A stretch of DNA of 64,000 nt from contig NW_026623008.1 of NCBI RefSeq assembly GCF_023065955.2, forward strand, positions 18,472,001 to 18,536,000, in the 5' to 3' direction. The notes under the pieces are model-generated. The model worked only from the letters and a program-made list of their open reading frames with translations, had not been told where the DNA came from and ran no database searches. Positions 45,256-53,415 of this stretch are shown here, in pieces (the stretch's first letter is position 1; the number at the start of each line of letters is the position of its first letter). Source of the stretch: Ursus arctos (lineage: Eukaryota > Chordata > Mammalia > Carnivora > Ursidae). The position numbers were made by a program, and so were the translations under genes.

Positions 45256-45450
45256 GGGGCGCCTGGGTGGCACAGCGGTTAAGCGTCTGCCTTCGGCTCA
45301 GGGCGTGATCCCAGCGTTATGGGATCGAGCCCCACGTCAGGCTCCTCCGCTATGAGCCTGCTTCTTCCTCTCCCACTCCCCCTGCTTGTGTTCCCTCTCT
45401 CTCTGGCTGTCTCTATCTCTGTCGAATAAATAAATAAAATCTTTAAAAAA
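45256..45450 (+). mobile_element. SINEC, young copy inside MER5A-like element
   Basis: Forward copy: GGGGCGCCTGGGTGGCACAG head, GCGGTTAAGCGTCTGCCTTC A-box region, TTATGGGATCGAGCCCC B-box, CT-rich middle and AATAAATAAATAAAATC end. The TSD AAAATTCTCTCCA is at 45243-45255 and 45451-45463. Confidence 0.97.
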
Positions 45451-45615
45451 AAAATTCTCTCCAGACTTCACCAAATGTTCTCTGGGGGCAATATTGCTCC
45501 CGGTTGAGAATTCTTGCTCCTGGCTGACTGGGTGACTTCTGATGCGGGGTTGGGGACTCAGGTAAGACAAGGTGAAAGGAAATTTCATGACTTTCTTCTA
45601 AGATCCATGAGGGCA

Positions 45616-45721
45616 AGGGCGCCTCATAGGGCTCCCTGCTGAGCAGGGAGTCTGCTTCTCCCTCTCCCTCTCCCTCTGTGCGCTCTCTCTCTCTAATAAA
45701 TAAATAAAGTCTTAAAAAAAA
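45616..45721 (+). mobile_element. Internally deleted SINEC
   Basis: It has a SINEC-type start AGGGCGCCTCATAGGG, then jumps to GGGAGTCTGCTTCTCCC and the A-rich tail, so most of the tRNA-like region including both promoter boxes is missing. A perfect 13-bp TSD, ATCCATGAGGGCA, lies at 45603-45615 and 45722-45734. Confidence 0.92.
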
Positions 45722-46044
45722 ATCCATGAGGGCAGGTGTCCGGGGCTCTGTGACTCAGAAATCAGCCCCCACTGCACATCGAGGTATCGACTAGGTGTTG
45801 TACCCTGCTGGTGTGAGCCCACCTGGAGGGACTTTTATCTTGAGACCGAGGGCATGTGCTCTCACTGGGCAGGGCCCCAGTCATCACTGTCTTTCCTGCC
45901 CAGGGTTCAATTTATCTGGAGGCCATTAAGGAACCTGCCTGATGATTATCTCTTGGCTCAAACTTGGCTTTATCTCTGGTCTTTGATTCTAAATGGGACT
46001 AATGACCACTGGAGATTCAGATTCCCCACCAGCTGCCCTGCCCA

Positions 46045-46880
46045 GCACCTTCTTGATGACCTGAAGGGAAGCCCCTCGAAGCCTGGTTCACTGCTCCCAT
46101 CTCAACAAATGCCTCCACCTCCGGGGCAAGTTAGAGAGCTGGGAATCAGCGCAGATGTCTCCCTCTCCATCAATGTCCTACTTCAAGTATTGGCCAAGTC
46201 CTATCCATTTTGGATTCTAAATATGATTTAGATCCTGCAGTCCTGGTGACTCCCACTTCCACAGGCCGAGGCACCATAGACTATAGCAATATCCTCCGAA
46301 AGGCACCCACTTTGTTCACTCCTGCCTTCCATTCTGTTGTCCACACTGCGGCTAGAGCAGCCTTTTTAAAATGTTAATCTGAATCTACTACCCACCTACC
46401 TCTATACACACATTCCTACTCCGGCCTGCAGTCATTCAGTGATGCTACCTGTCTTTTCCCCATCTCTCTCTACTCCAGACTTACTGGCTTTTCTGTTCTC
46501 AGAAGCACCATGTTATCTCCACTTCGGGGCCTTTGCACATGTTGTCCCCTCAGCTCTGTGTTCTCACTATCCCTCTTTGCTTACGTAACTCCGTTCAGCC
46601 TTAGGGGAAGTCTTCCCTGACCACTTTTCACCCCCCGCAGTCTAGGTCTGGGTCCGTTGTTCCAAGTTCTACAGCGGCGTCTCTCTCTTTCCTCACTGTC
46701 ATCTCAGCCTGTGTACATATTTGGGGATTGCTTATTTGTTGAAACTCCTCTTCCCCTTGAGACTGTAAGCTCCACAAATGGGAACAACGTGTCTATTTTT
46801 GCTCACCATTATATCCCTAATGCCTTGCATATTGCCTGGAACATAGCAGGCACTTTATAGGTACTTGTTGAGTGATGGTA
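46045..46880 (-). repeat. L2 LINE, long reverse fragment
   Basis: Reverse L2 3' region: CACTTCGGGGCCTTTGCACA, GGGAAGTCTTCCCTGACCAC, GACTGTAAGCTCCACAAATG, GCCTGGAACATAGCAGGCAC. The left end is uncertain. Confidence 0.8.
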
Positions 46881-46974
46881 ATGAGCTCATACAATCCTCC
46901 CAACAAGCCTGGAAGAATTTCACCTGAGGCCAGTGCTCTGCTCTGACCTCCTACAGCACCTGCTTTCTCCATTA

Positions 46975-47400
46975 TAAGATGGAGAACAATAGCTCTGGAG
47001 ACTGACTGACTGGGTTCAAATCCTCCCTCTGCCACTTCCCAGATGTGGGACACTGGGCAAATTCTTTAATTTCTGTGTTTTAGTTTCTTCTTCTGTAAAA
47101 TGTCAGTAATAATAGTACCTGTCTCGTGGGATGGTTGTAAGGATCCAATAAGTGAACTTCTAGAACATGCCATTGGAAGGGCTTGGTGCATAGTGAGTGC
47201 CCCATTGATCTTAGTTAATATTAATATTATTAATAGAAGGAGCATAGATTCTAAGGGTAGGTGAATCTGGTGTGCAGGTGAATCTGATTTGCAAATCATT
47301 CCCTGTGTGACTTTGGATAAGTCAGGTCACACCCCTGAGCCTCAGTTTCCCCATTTGTTAAACTGGGATCTCAAGGCCGGCTTCAGAGAGCCATCACGAG
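46975..47400 (+). repeat. Two consecutive MIRs
   Basis: The first, about 46975-47220, is nearly complete (ACTGGGTTCAAATCCTCCCT, CTTCTTCTGTAAAATGTCAG, TAATAATAGTACCTGTCTCG). The second, about 47235-47400, has TGTGTGACTTTGGATAAGTC and CTCAGTTTCCCCATTTGTTA. Confidence 0.87.
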
Positions 47401-47429
47401 GGCCTGATAGAATAAGATATGAAGCATGC

Positions 47430-47930
47430 AGACCAGTGCCCCGTGGTCCTTCCTGACAGGCTAAATTGGTCCCTGTTGCCTTTTAGACAAGAAGCTTCCT
47501 GAAGATAGGCTTCACATCTGCCTTATTTAGGGCTGTTATCCCCAGCCCCCCTGTACTTGGTAATTGTAGGTGTTCATTAAGTAGTTCTTTTTTTAAAAGA
47601 TGTTATTTATTTATTTGAGAGAGAGAGAGGGAGAGCATGAGTCGGGGGGAGGGGCAGAGGGAGAAGCAGACTTCCCGCTGAGCAGGGAGCCTGATGTAGG
47701 GCTCCATTCCAGGACCTGGGATCATGACTTGAGCCAAAGGCAGACACTTAGCCATCCAGGATAAGTGGGTGGTTGAGCCACCCAGGCGCCCCTCAATAAA
47801 TAGTTCTTTACTGAATGAATGAATCAATAGTGGCAGGGACCGTGCTTTGTTCATCTCTGTGTCCAACCTGAGACTAGTGAAATACCTAGCATCTAAGTTC
47901 AATAAGTATTTGTTGACAGAATATATTTTT
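47430..47930 (-). repeat. L2 fragment interrupted by SINEC
   Basis: Pieces at 47440-47586 (AAGATAGGCTTCACATCTGC) and 47796-47930 (CAGGGACCGTGCTTTGTTCA, TTCAATAAGTATTTGTTGAC) flank the SINE. Confidence 0.7.
47587..47795 (-). mobile_element. SINEC, diverged copy
   Basis: Antisense: AGATGTTATTTATTTATTTG, GCTGAGCAGGGAGCCTGATG and head complement GAGCCACCCAGGCGCCCC. An extra stretch (CCATCCAGGATAAGTGGGTG) lies within the tRNA-like part. The flanking TTAAGTAGTTCTTT / ATAAATAGTTCTTT pair is a decayed TSD. Confidence 0.92.
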
Positions 47931-47994
47931 TAAATGGCTATTCATTTCTGTTCCCTGCCCCATTTAAGTTTCTAAATTAAGCTGAGAAAGATAC

Positions 47995-48440
47995 TTGTTA
48001 ACTTATCCTATACCTCTCCAGCCTTAGTCTTGTTATCTATACAATGAGGCTATAAATAAAATTCACCACATAAGAGTGTTCTGAAAAGTAAATGAAGCAA
48101 TAGGTATTTGGCACATAGAAAATGTTAGTTCATTATTATTCCTTTCCCTAAGCCTCAATTTCCTCATCTGTGAAATGGGCATCACTCACTCATTTATTCA
48201 TTGGTTAGTCAACAAACACAGTGCCCATTTCCAAGGTATTGTAATTAAGACCCAGGGCAGTTAAAGAGGTGAACAAGCCATGGTCCCTGTCATGAGGAAG
48301 TGTCTGCTGTGGGACAGCATATGAATAGCAAAATCCAGCGATAAAAGAGCCACCATGTGTGTGAGGTCTACGGAAGCTGAGATGGGGACTTGTAGGGTTT
48401 CAGCAAGCTCTTCAGGGAGAGTGTAAAAGGTCACCAATGC
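47995..48440 (+). repeat. MIR then L2-like fragment
   Basis: MIR at about 47995-48145 (TATCTATACAATGAGGCTAT, GAAGCAATAGGTATTTGGCA). L2-like at about 48180-48440 (CATTTATTCATTGGTTAGTC, CATGGTCCCTGTCATGAGGA). Confidence 0.6.
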
Positions 48441-49520
48441 AGTGTAGCCACCAACATGACCTCAATCTGAAACGGAGTTGTCCTCTCTGGGCTCTGGTTT
48501 TTGTAGCCTGGGTCTGTGGAATGTGTTAGTTTTGCTGCAGCCCCACTTTCTACCCTGGCTCACCAACATATGAGAGGCTGATCCAGGTGTCACAATCCCA
48601 CTGAGCACCCAGTTCAAACAGACATATCTTTCCAAGACGGCCTTTCCTTCCTCCCTTTCCCCCCGGATCCTACATTCTCAGGGCACTGAACAGTGATTCC
48701 CTTACACTTGCAATATGGAACAACCTGGGTGCCTCCAACGAATGGTGGGCTCCTGGTTTTCCAAGGACAAGCCTGCCTCTTCCCGGGGTGGGATCCAGGG
48801 AGGGTTGCTTGGGCACTGGGGATGGGAAGAGGCCTGGCTGGGTGTCAGGGCTCCTGAATCTAAGGGGATCACGTGTTTGTCTCTGATGTTCACAGCTGGT
48901 TCCAGGGAACTGACTCCTGCCAGTTAAACTCATGAGAGACTGAAACATCTGAATTAGAATTTTACATTTAAGCTAGGTGCAACTTGTGGGGTTGGGAGGG
49001 ACTGTTCGTCTCCAGTCACCAACATATTTGCACCTGTTACAACATATTTGCACCTGTTACTCGGAGCAGTCTTTTACTCTCAAGTGAAAGAAATTTACAT
49101 GCCAAGGATATTTAAATATCAGGGGAGGGTCTGCTGTCAGTGGTCTGCCAGAGGGAGAAGGATGTCTGAGTCCCAGTGGCCCATCCTAGCAGGCCTCAGG
49201 GAAGAAGCAAGATTTATGAGTTGAGAGCCCGCCTGGGCCGCTTCTTCTAACAGTAAAGGCCTCCCTGCAGTATTTTCTGTCTCGTCAATGCTGCATTTCA
49301 TTTTAAATTGCAGCTGAAAGCAGATATTTTCCCTCTTGCCTATTACACCTCTTAATTTGTCTCTCCCTCTGCTGTTATTTGTCTCTATAAAGTGTTTTGC
49401 ATGAAAGACCCACACCGCACAATGTTGCTTTGCCCTGGGTTAGGTTTAACAGGAAGGGGAGGCACAGAGAGACTTCAGTCTGAGCAGGAAGGTGTGAGGG
49501 AGGGCCTTGGGGTCGAGACA
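48440..49520. other. Unique upstream flank of MAN1C1
   Basis: Single-copy sequence without gene or named repeat. It includes a 20-bp tandem duplication at 49021-49060 and AT-rich segments at 48940-49000 and 49275-49400 that could be regulatory. Confidence 0.5.
49021..49060. repeat. Perfect 20-bp tandem duplication with CACCTG E-box
   Basis: AACATATTTGCACCTGTTAC occurs twice without mismatch (49021-49040, 49041-49060). Each copy carries a CACCTG E-box. Confidence 0.98.
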
Positions 49521-49830
49521 CACGCGTGTCTGGCAATATATGCCTGGCAGTGTGTACACGTGCGTGTTTTTGGACCTGTCTGTTGTGCGTCAGTGGCTAT
49601 GTGTGTGCACGTGTCAATATTTGTACTGATATGTATACAAGTCTGTGTATGCTCCAGTATAATCTCTTGGTGTCCATACCTAAATTAAGTGTATGTGTGC
49701 AAGTGCTCACTCACATACAATCTCTGAGCGCATATGTATCTATGCATCCCAGCACACATGTGCACATCAACACACGTAGGCATCTAGGTACGCATGTCAC
49801 ATGATGTGTGTGGTCGGCACACACGACCAG
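49520..49830. repeat. Alternating TG/CA-rich block upstream of the CpG island
   Basis: TG-rich in 49520-49700, then CA-rich in 49705-49830, with two CACGTG E-boxes at 49557-49562 and 49608-49613. It is not a clean microsatellite. Alternating purine-pyrimidine content makes it Z-DNA prone. Confidence 0.6.
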
Positions 49831-50257
49831 GGTTCTCTCTTCTCTGCCCTTCCCTCGCATCTCTCTCTCCCCCACCTGGGGGCCCTCGTCCGTTTGGGGC
49901 TGTGGGAAAAGGAAGGCAGAGCAGTGGTCGGTGGGGGTCCAGTGGAAACACTGCCTTAGCCTGGTCCAGCCGTGGCTACAGCTGCCCGGCTTGGCTCCCG
50001 CCACCTTTTCCTCGGCCTGCCACGGCAGCACCACCACGGCTCCTGCAGAAGCTCTGGGGACTCCTGGGCAGACCCCCAGCTCTCTGCCAATCGTGGACTG
50101 GCACGGAGGGGTGACAGTGGTTCCTGAACAATGGCCAGAGCCCTTCAGACCGGCCGGGTCTCCCGCCCCCACCCGGACGCCAACAACCCGAGCGGCCCGG
50201 GCGGGGGCGGCAAGGGGGCCTCGCGGTCGCTCCCAGTCCGCGAACGCTGGCCACTAA

Positions 50258-50491
50258 CCAATGGGCGACTGCAGCCCAACGGGGATCCCTCCGAGGCAGC
50301 CAATGACCTCGCGCCGCTCTCCACCCCGCCCTCGCCAACTCCGCGCAGCTGGACCATTGGTGCTGGTGGGATGGGGGGGAGTGTGCGCGGCGCTGGCCTC
50401 TTGAGGGAGGGGGCGTGGCTTGGAGTCCCTTCGCCTCTCCCCACCAGCGCTTAGGCCCCGCGCTCCCTACCCACGGACGCGAGGCCATTGG
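50258..50491. promoter_or_regulatory. Cluster of four CCAAT boxes (NF-Y type)
   Basis: CCAAT occurs at 50258-50262 and 50300-50304, and in reverse (ATTGG) at 50356-50360 and 50487-50491. The flanks of the first (AACCAATGG) and third (ACCATTGGT) match NF-Y preference well. Such clusters just upstream of a start in a TATA-less island are typical of NF-Y promoters. Confidence 0.6.
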
Positions 50492-50560
50492 CCTGGCTGC
50501 GGCGCCGCGGCGGAGGTGGACCGCGGGGCGCGCGCAGTGGGCGTGGCCCGAGGGCGTGGC
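50411..50560 (+). promoter_or_regulatory. Three GGGCGTGGC (SP/KLF) boxes
   Basis: GGGCGTGGC is found at 50411-50419, 50539-50547 and 50552-50560. The last two are separated by four bases and followed by GGAGGGAGGCGGGG. They match SP/KLF-family sites and lie at a position suited to the core promoter of MAN1C1. Confidence 0.6.
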
Positions 50561-50608
50561 CCGGAGGGAGGCGGGGCCGCGGGCGCTGTCTCAGTGAAAG
50601 CCGAGCTG

Positions 50609-50678
50609 CGGCGGCGGCGGAGGCGTTCGAGCGGGTGTGCGCGCGTGTGGAGCGCAGGCTCGGCGGCGGCGGCGGCGG
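50609..50678 (+). repeat. CGG trinucleotide runs in presumed MAN1C1 leader
   Basis: (CGG)4 lies at 50609-50620 and (CGG)6 at 50661-50678, with more imperfect GGC triplets around. If transcription starts upstream, these are 5' UTR repeats. Confidence 0.8.
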
Positions 50679-51250
50679 CTCAGCCTGCGGCGGCAGCGAC
50701 CCGTCTGGAGCGGCCGCTGCGAGGACGCCAGCTGCGGCGGGAGAGGTGCAGCCGGTGCTGCGCGCTCCGTGGAGCCGGCGGGAGCCGGGAACAGGTGATC
50801 CCAGCGGGTTCCCGAGCCCTTCCGAGTTGGCGGGGCGGGAGTCCGCACTCCCGGGCGCAGCTGCAGCCGCCCCGCCGCGGCTAGTCGCGGACGGCGCCCG
50901 GCTCCGGACCGCGGCTCGGCATCCCTCCGCTCCCGGGGGCCCAGGAAGCCCCCCGCCCGGAGGGCTCAGAAGTGCCTGCTCCCGCTGCCCGGCGCCCGCT
51001 CCGCGGCGGAGCAAAGTTGTGGACGTGTCCCGATAGCCGAGCCGGGCGCTGTCGCGACCCCGCCGGGTCGGCGCGCTCTCGCAGCGGCTCTGACACACCA
51101 GCCCCGCCACCGCCTCGCCGCCTGAGCCAGCCCCCTCTGGAAACTGCTTCTGAGGCTGAAACTTTGGGCCGAGGGGCTGCGGGTGGTTCGGCGCGGAGAC
51201 GAGGCCTGCCGGTGCCCCTTCGCGCGGACGGCCTGGGCGCCGCGGACGGC

Positions 51251-51256
51251 ATGTGA
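51251..51256 (+). promoter_or_regulatory. Start-stop upstream ORF (ATG-TGA) in presumed MAN1C1 leader
   Basis: ATGTGA is a start codon followed directly by a stop, with G at -3. Reading 50581-51635, it is the only ATG before the MAN1C1 start, 385 nt upstream of it. Start-stop elements are known to stall or divert ribosomes in other mRNAs. Whether it is transcribed depends on the unmapped start site. Confidence 0.55.
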
Positions 51257-51635
51257 CGGCCCCGGCGGCGGCCGCAGCACGGGAAGGCGCGGGCCCCGCG
51301 GGCTCCGGCCGCTGCGAGGAGGGGCTGCGCGGCGGCCGGAGAGAAGGCTGTGGCGCGCGGCCGACCCTTGCGGGCCCGGGCCGCGAGCCGTGCAGCCCGG
51401 CGCGCCCGGGCCCCGCCGAGGTCGTTGCGTCCCCGCCTCAGCGCTGGGGGACTCGCCCCAAACTCCCTGAACTTCAGGGCAGCCCCCGAAGCGGCGAAAC
51501 TCTCAGGGACCCCCACCCCGGGCAGCGCCCCTCGACGACCTCCCGGCGCCGAACCCCTGCTGGCCAGTGCCTGCACTCCCAGGGCCTCGGGGGCCCGGCC
51601 GGAGCTGACCGGCCCCAGCCCCGTGCCAGGCCACG

Positions 51636-52175
51636 ATGCTCATAAGGAAAGTGCCCGTCTTCGTCCCGGCCTCCCCGTGGGGGCTGCGGCTGCCGCAGAA
51701 GTTCCTCTTCCTTCTCTTCCTTTCGGGCCTCGTCACCCTGTGCTTCGGTGCCCTTTTCCTGCTGCCCAACTCCTCTCGCCTCAAGCGCCTCTTCCTGGCC
51801 CCCCGGACCCAGCAGCCCGGCCTGGAGGTAGTGGCCGAAGTCGCCGGCCACCCCCTGGCCCGCGAGCAGGAGTCGCCTCCCAACCCGGCCCCGGCTGTGC
51901 CAGCCCCGGGTGAGGACGACGCCAGCAGCCAAGCCAGTACCCGCCGCCGGAAAGTGTGGCTGCGGCGCACCCAGCCCACCGGGACACGGGAAATGGCCAC
52001 GGCGGCCCGCAGCAGCGGCAGCACAGCCCTCAGACCCCAGGAGGGGGCCATCCCGTTTAGCTTTGACTTCAGTGCGTTCCGGAGCCGCCTCCGCCACCCG
52101 GTCCTGGGGACTAGGGCAGATGAGAGTAAGGAGCCCCAGAGCCTAGTTCGAGCCCAGCGGGAGAAAATCAAGGAG
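51636..52175 (+). CDS. MAN1C1: MAN1C1, Golgi alpha-1,2-mannosidase IC, first coding exon (180 residues)
   Basis: MAN1C1 is a class I (GH47) alpha-1,2-mannosidase that trims Man9/Man8 N-glycans toward Man5 in the Golgi (family knowledge). The exon starts MLIRKVPVFVPASPWGLRLP and ends AQREKIKE in phase 0 at donor GAG|GTAAGG. It encodes a short cytosolic N-terminus, a signal-anchor membrane segment at about residues 23-43 (FLFLLFLSGLVTLCFGALFLL region), then a Pro/Arg/Ser-rich lumenal stem to about 145, and the conserved SRLRHPVLGTRADES that precedes the catalytic domain. All catalytic GH47 residues lie in later exons outside the window. The start codon has A at -3. It matches human MAN1C1 closely by memory in the anchor and the last 35 residues, with a divergent stem. 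MAN1A1 and MAN1A2 are excluded by the N-terminal sequence. Confidence 0.96.
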
Positions 52176-53407
52176 GTAAGGACTCTCTTTCCCCGGGAAA
52201 GGAAAAGACCCTCTGTGCTTCCATCCGTTTCCCCTGGCCCCAGTCACTTCGGGTCCCTGGACTACTGCTCTAGGCCCTCCGGGCACACTGCACCGTCCTC
52301 TCTCCTCCCAAACTTTCCACCTTCTCCTCAGTGGGTACTTTCCCACGGCTGGGTTCAGTTAATCATCCCCACCTCTGACAGGTGGTAGCTGAACCACTGG
52401 ATCGACTCTCCCCCACCCCAACTCTGGTCTTTTCAATTAAGTCCCAACCCAGGAGGGCTGCACCTGTCCCTTTGCGCAGTTGCTAGTTAGGTTCATTAAT
52501 GGACACCCTCTCTGCTTGCATGGGGCCAAGGGCCACATTCTTTCTCACTGTGTGTCCTTAAGTCCTGACTTCCCCTAAACCCCTGTAGAATCTGCTACCT
52601 GGAAATTCAGGACATGGGGGTGGGATTGGTGGTATTTGTTGTCCTGCAAGTATTTTGTAATCTAACCAGCAACCTGCAAACTAGAAGTTGTTGTACATTC
52701 TTGCTAACTATTTCTATCAAGCTTTGAAACAATTGTGCATAATCGCATGTGATACAGGAAGGAGTGATCAATAGGGCGGTGGTAATGTTACAGAAGCTCG
52801 TAGGTTATTGGCTTAATGAAGCAGGTCTTGGACTTGCTTCCTGTAGGGTCTGTACCAGGGAGGGATTTAGAAGGATCGCTTTGAGTGTCAATCTTGGTCC
52901 TAGTTTAAGAAATGAAAAGCAAACGCAGCCTCACCATGGCTTGAAGACTGTTGCCAAGCCGTCACTAAATGTGCTCTACCACTATTAGGGCTGCCTCCCT
53001 GAGGTTTTTGCCCAGCAATGCAGAGGGGGCTGCAGTGACACCCCCGAGCCACGAGGGGGCTATGGGCAAGCTGTGGGCCAGGGTCTCCTCCCCAGAAATG
53101 AGAGGATGCATCCCCCACTCCCCGTGGACCCAGTGGAAAGGGCTATTTCTGATGGACTTCTTGGTTTGCTGCAAAGGAGTCAGCAGGTCTGATTTCCAAG
53201 ATGAGCCGGCAGCAAGGGTCAGGACCTGCCCTGCCAGGATCTACTCAGAGCCAGTGGAGAGCTTAGCTATCCCTCTCTCCTTGTCTGGACTGTCCTCCAT
53301 CCCAGTGTCCACCTCTGCCCTACTTCTTACCTCTGCTGGTACTCAGCCCTTCTGCAGTGAGCCCTGTTGGGAGACTCTATCTTAACTAGCAATCACAGGA
53401 CATTTCG

Positions 53408-53415
53408 TGACGTCA
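53408..53415. promoter_or_regulatory. Consensus CRE (TGACGTCA) in MAN1C1 intron 1
   Basis: A full palindromic CREB/ATF site with its CpG retained, about 1.2 kb into intron 1 and outside the CpG island. Function not shown. Confidence 0.4.

Larger units (their letters stand above)
44893..45520 (-). mobile_element. MER5A-like hAT element split by two SINECs
   Basis: Three pieces in order give a MER5A-like sequence in reverse: 44893-44944 (AGGGTTTCTCACCCTTGACA), 45132-45255 (GCATTGTAAGATGTTTAATA, CACTAGATGCCAGTAGCAC) and 45451-45520 (CACCAAATGTTCTCTGGGGG, CCCGGTTGAGAATTC). It is non-autonomous with no transposase. Confidence 0.85.
50130..52150. promoter_or_regulatory. MAN1C1: CpG island with MAN1C1 promoter, leader and exon 1
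   Basis: About 2 kb is very GC-rich with densely retained CpG, unlike both flanks. It contains four CCAAT/ATTGG boxes, three GGGCGTGGC boxes and CGG runs, and ends just inside MAN1C1 exon 1. No TATA box is evident, so initiation is probably dispersed. The transcription start cannot be placed from sequence; the GC-box group near 50539-50560 suggests roughly 50580-50700. Confidence 0.9.

Noticed and set aside
45263..45330. tRNA-like A and B boxes as possible tRNA-Lys gene
   Set aside because: The boxes are the head of a SINEC, followed by the CT-rich middle and A-rich tail and bounded by a target-site duplication, so it is a retroposon and not a tRNA gene.
50488..51036. Plus-strand 182-residue frame upstream of MAN1C1
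   Set aside because: Low-complexity Arg/Gly/Ala translation across the CGG-rich leader. It is not the start of MAN1C1 and ends before it.
50451..51110. Long minus-strand open frame (219 residues) in the CpG island
   Set aside because: GC-rich sequence lacks stop codons by composition. The translation is low-complexity Arg/Ala/Pro with no recognisable domain, and the + strand here is the MAN1C1 leader.
51474..52171. Minus-strand frames of 207-231 residues overlapping MAN1C1 exon 1
   Set aside because: They are shadows of the real MAN1C1 exon and its GC-rich flank, with no homology recognised.
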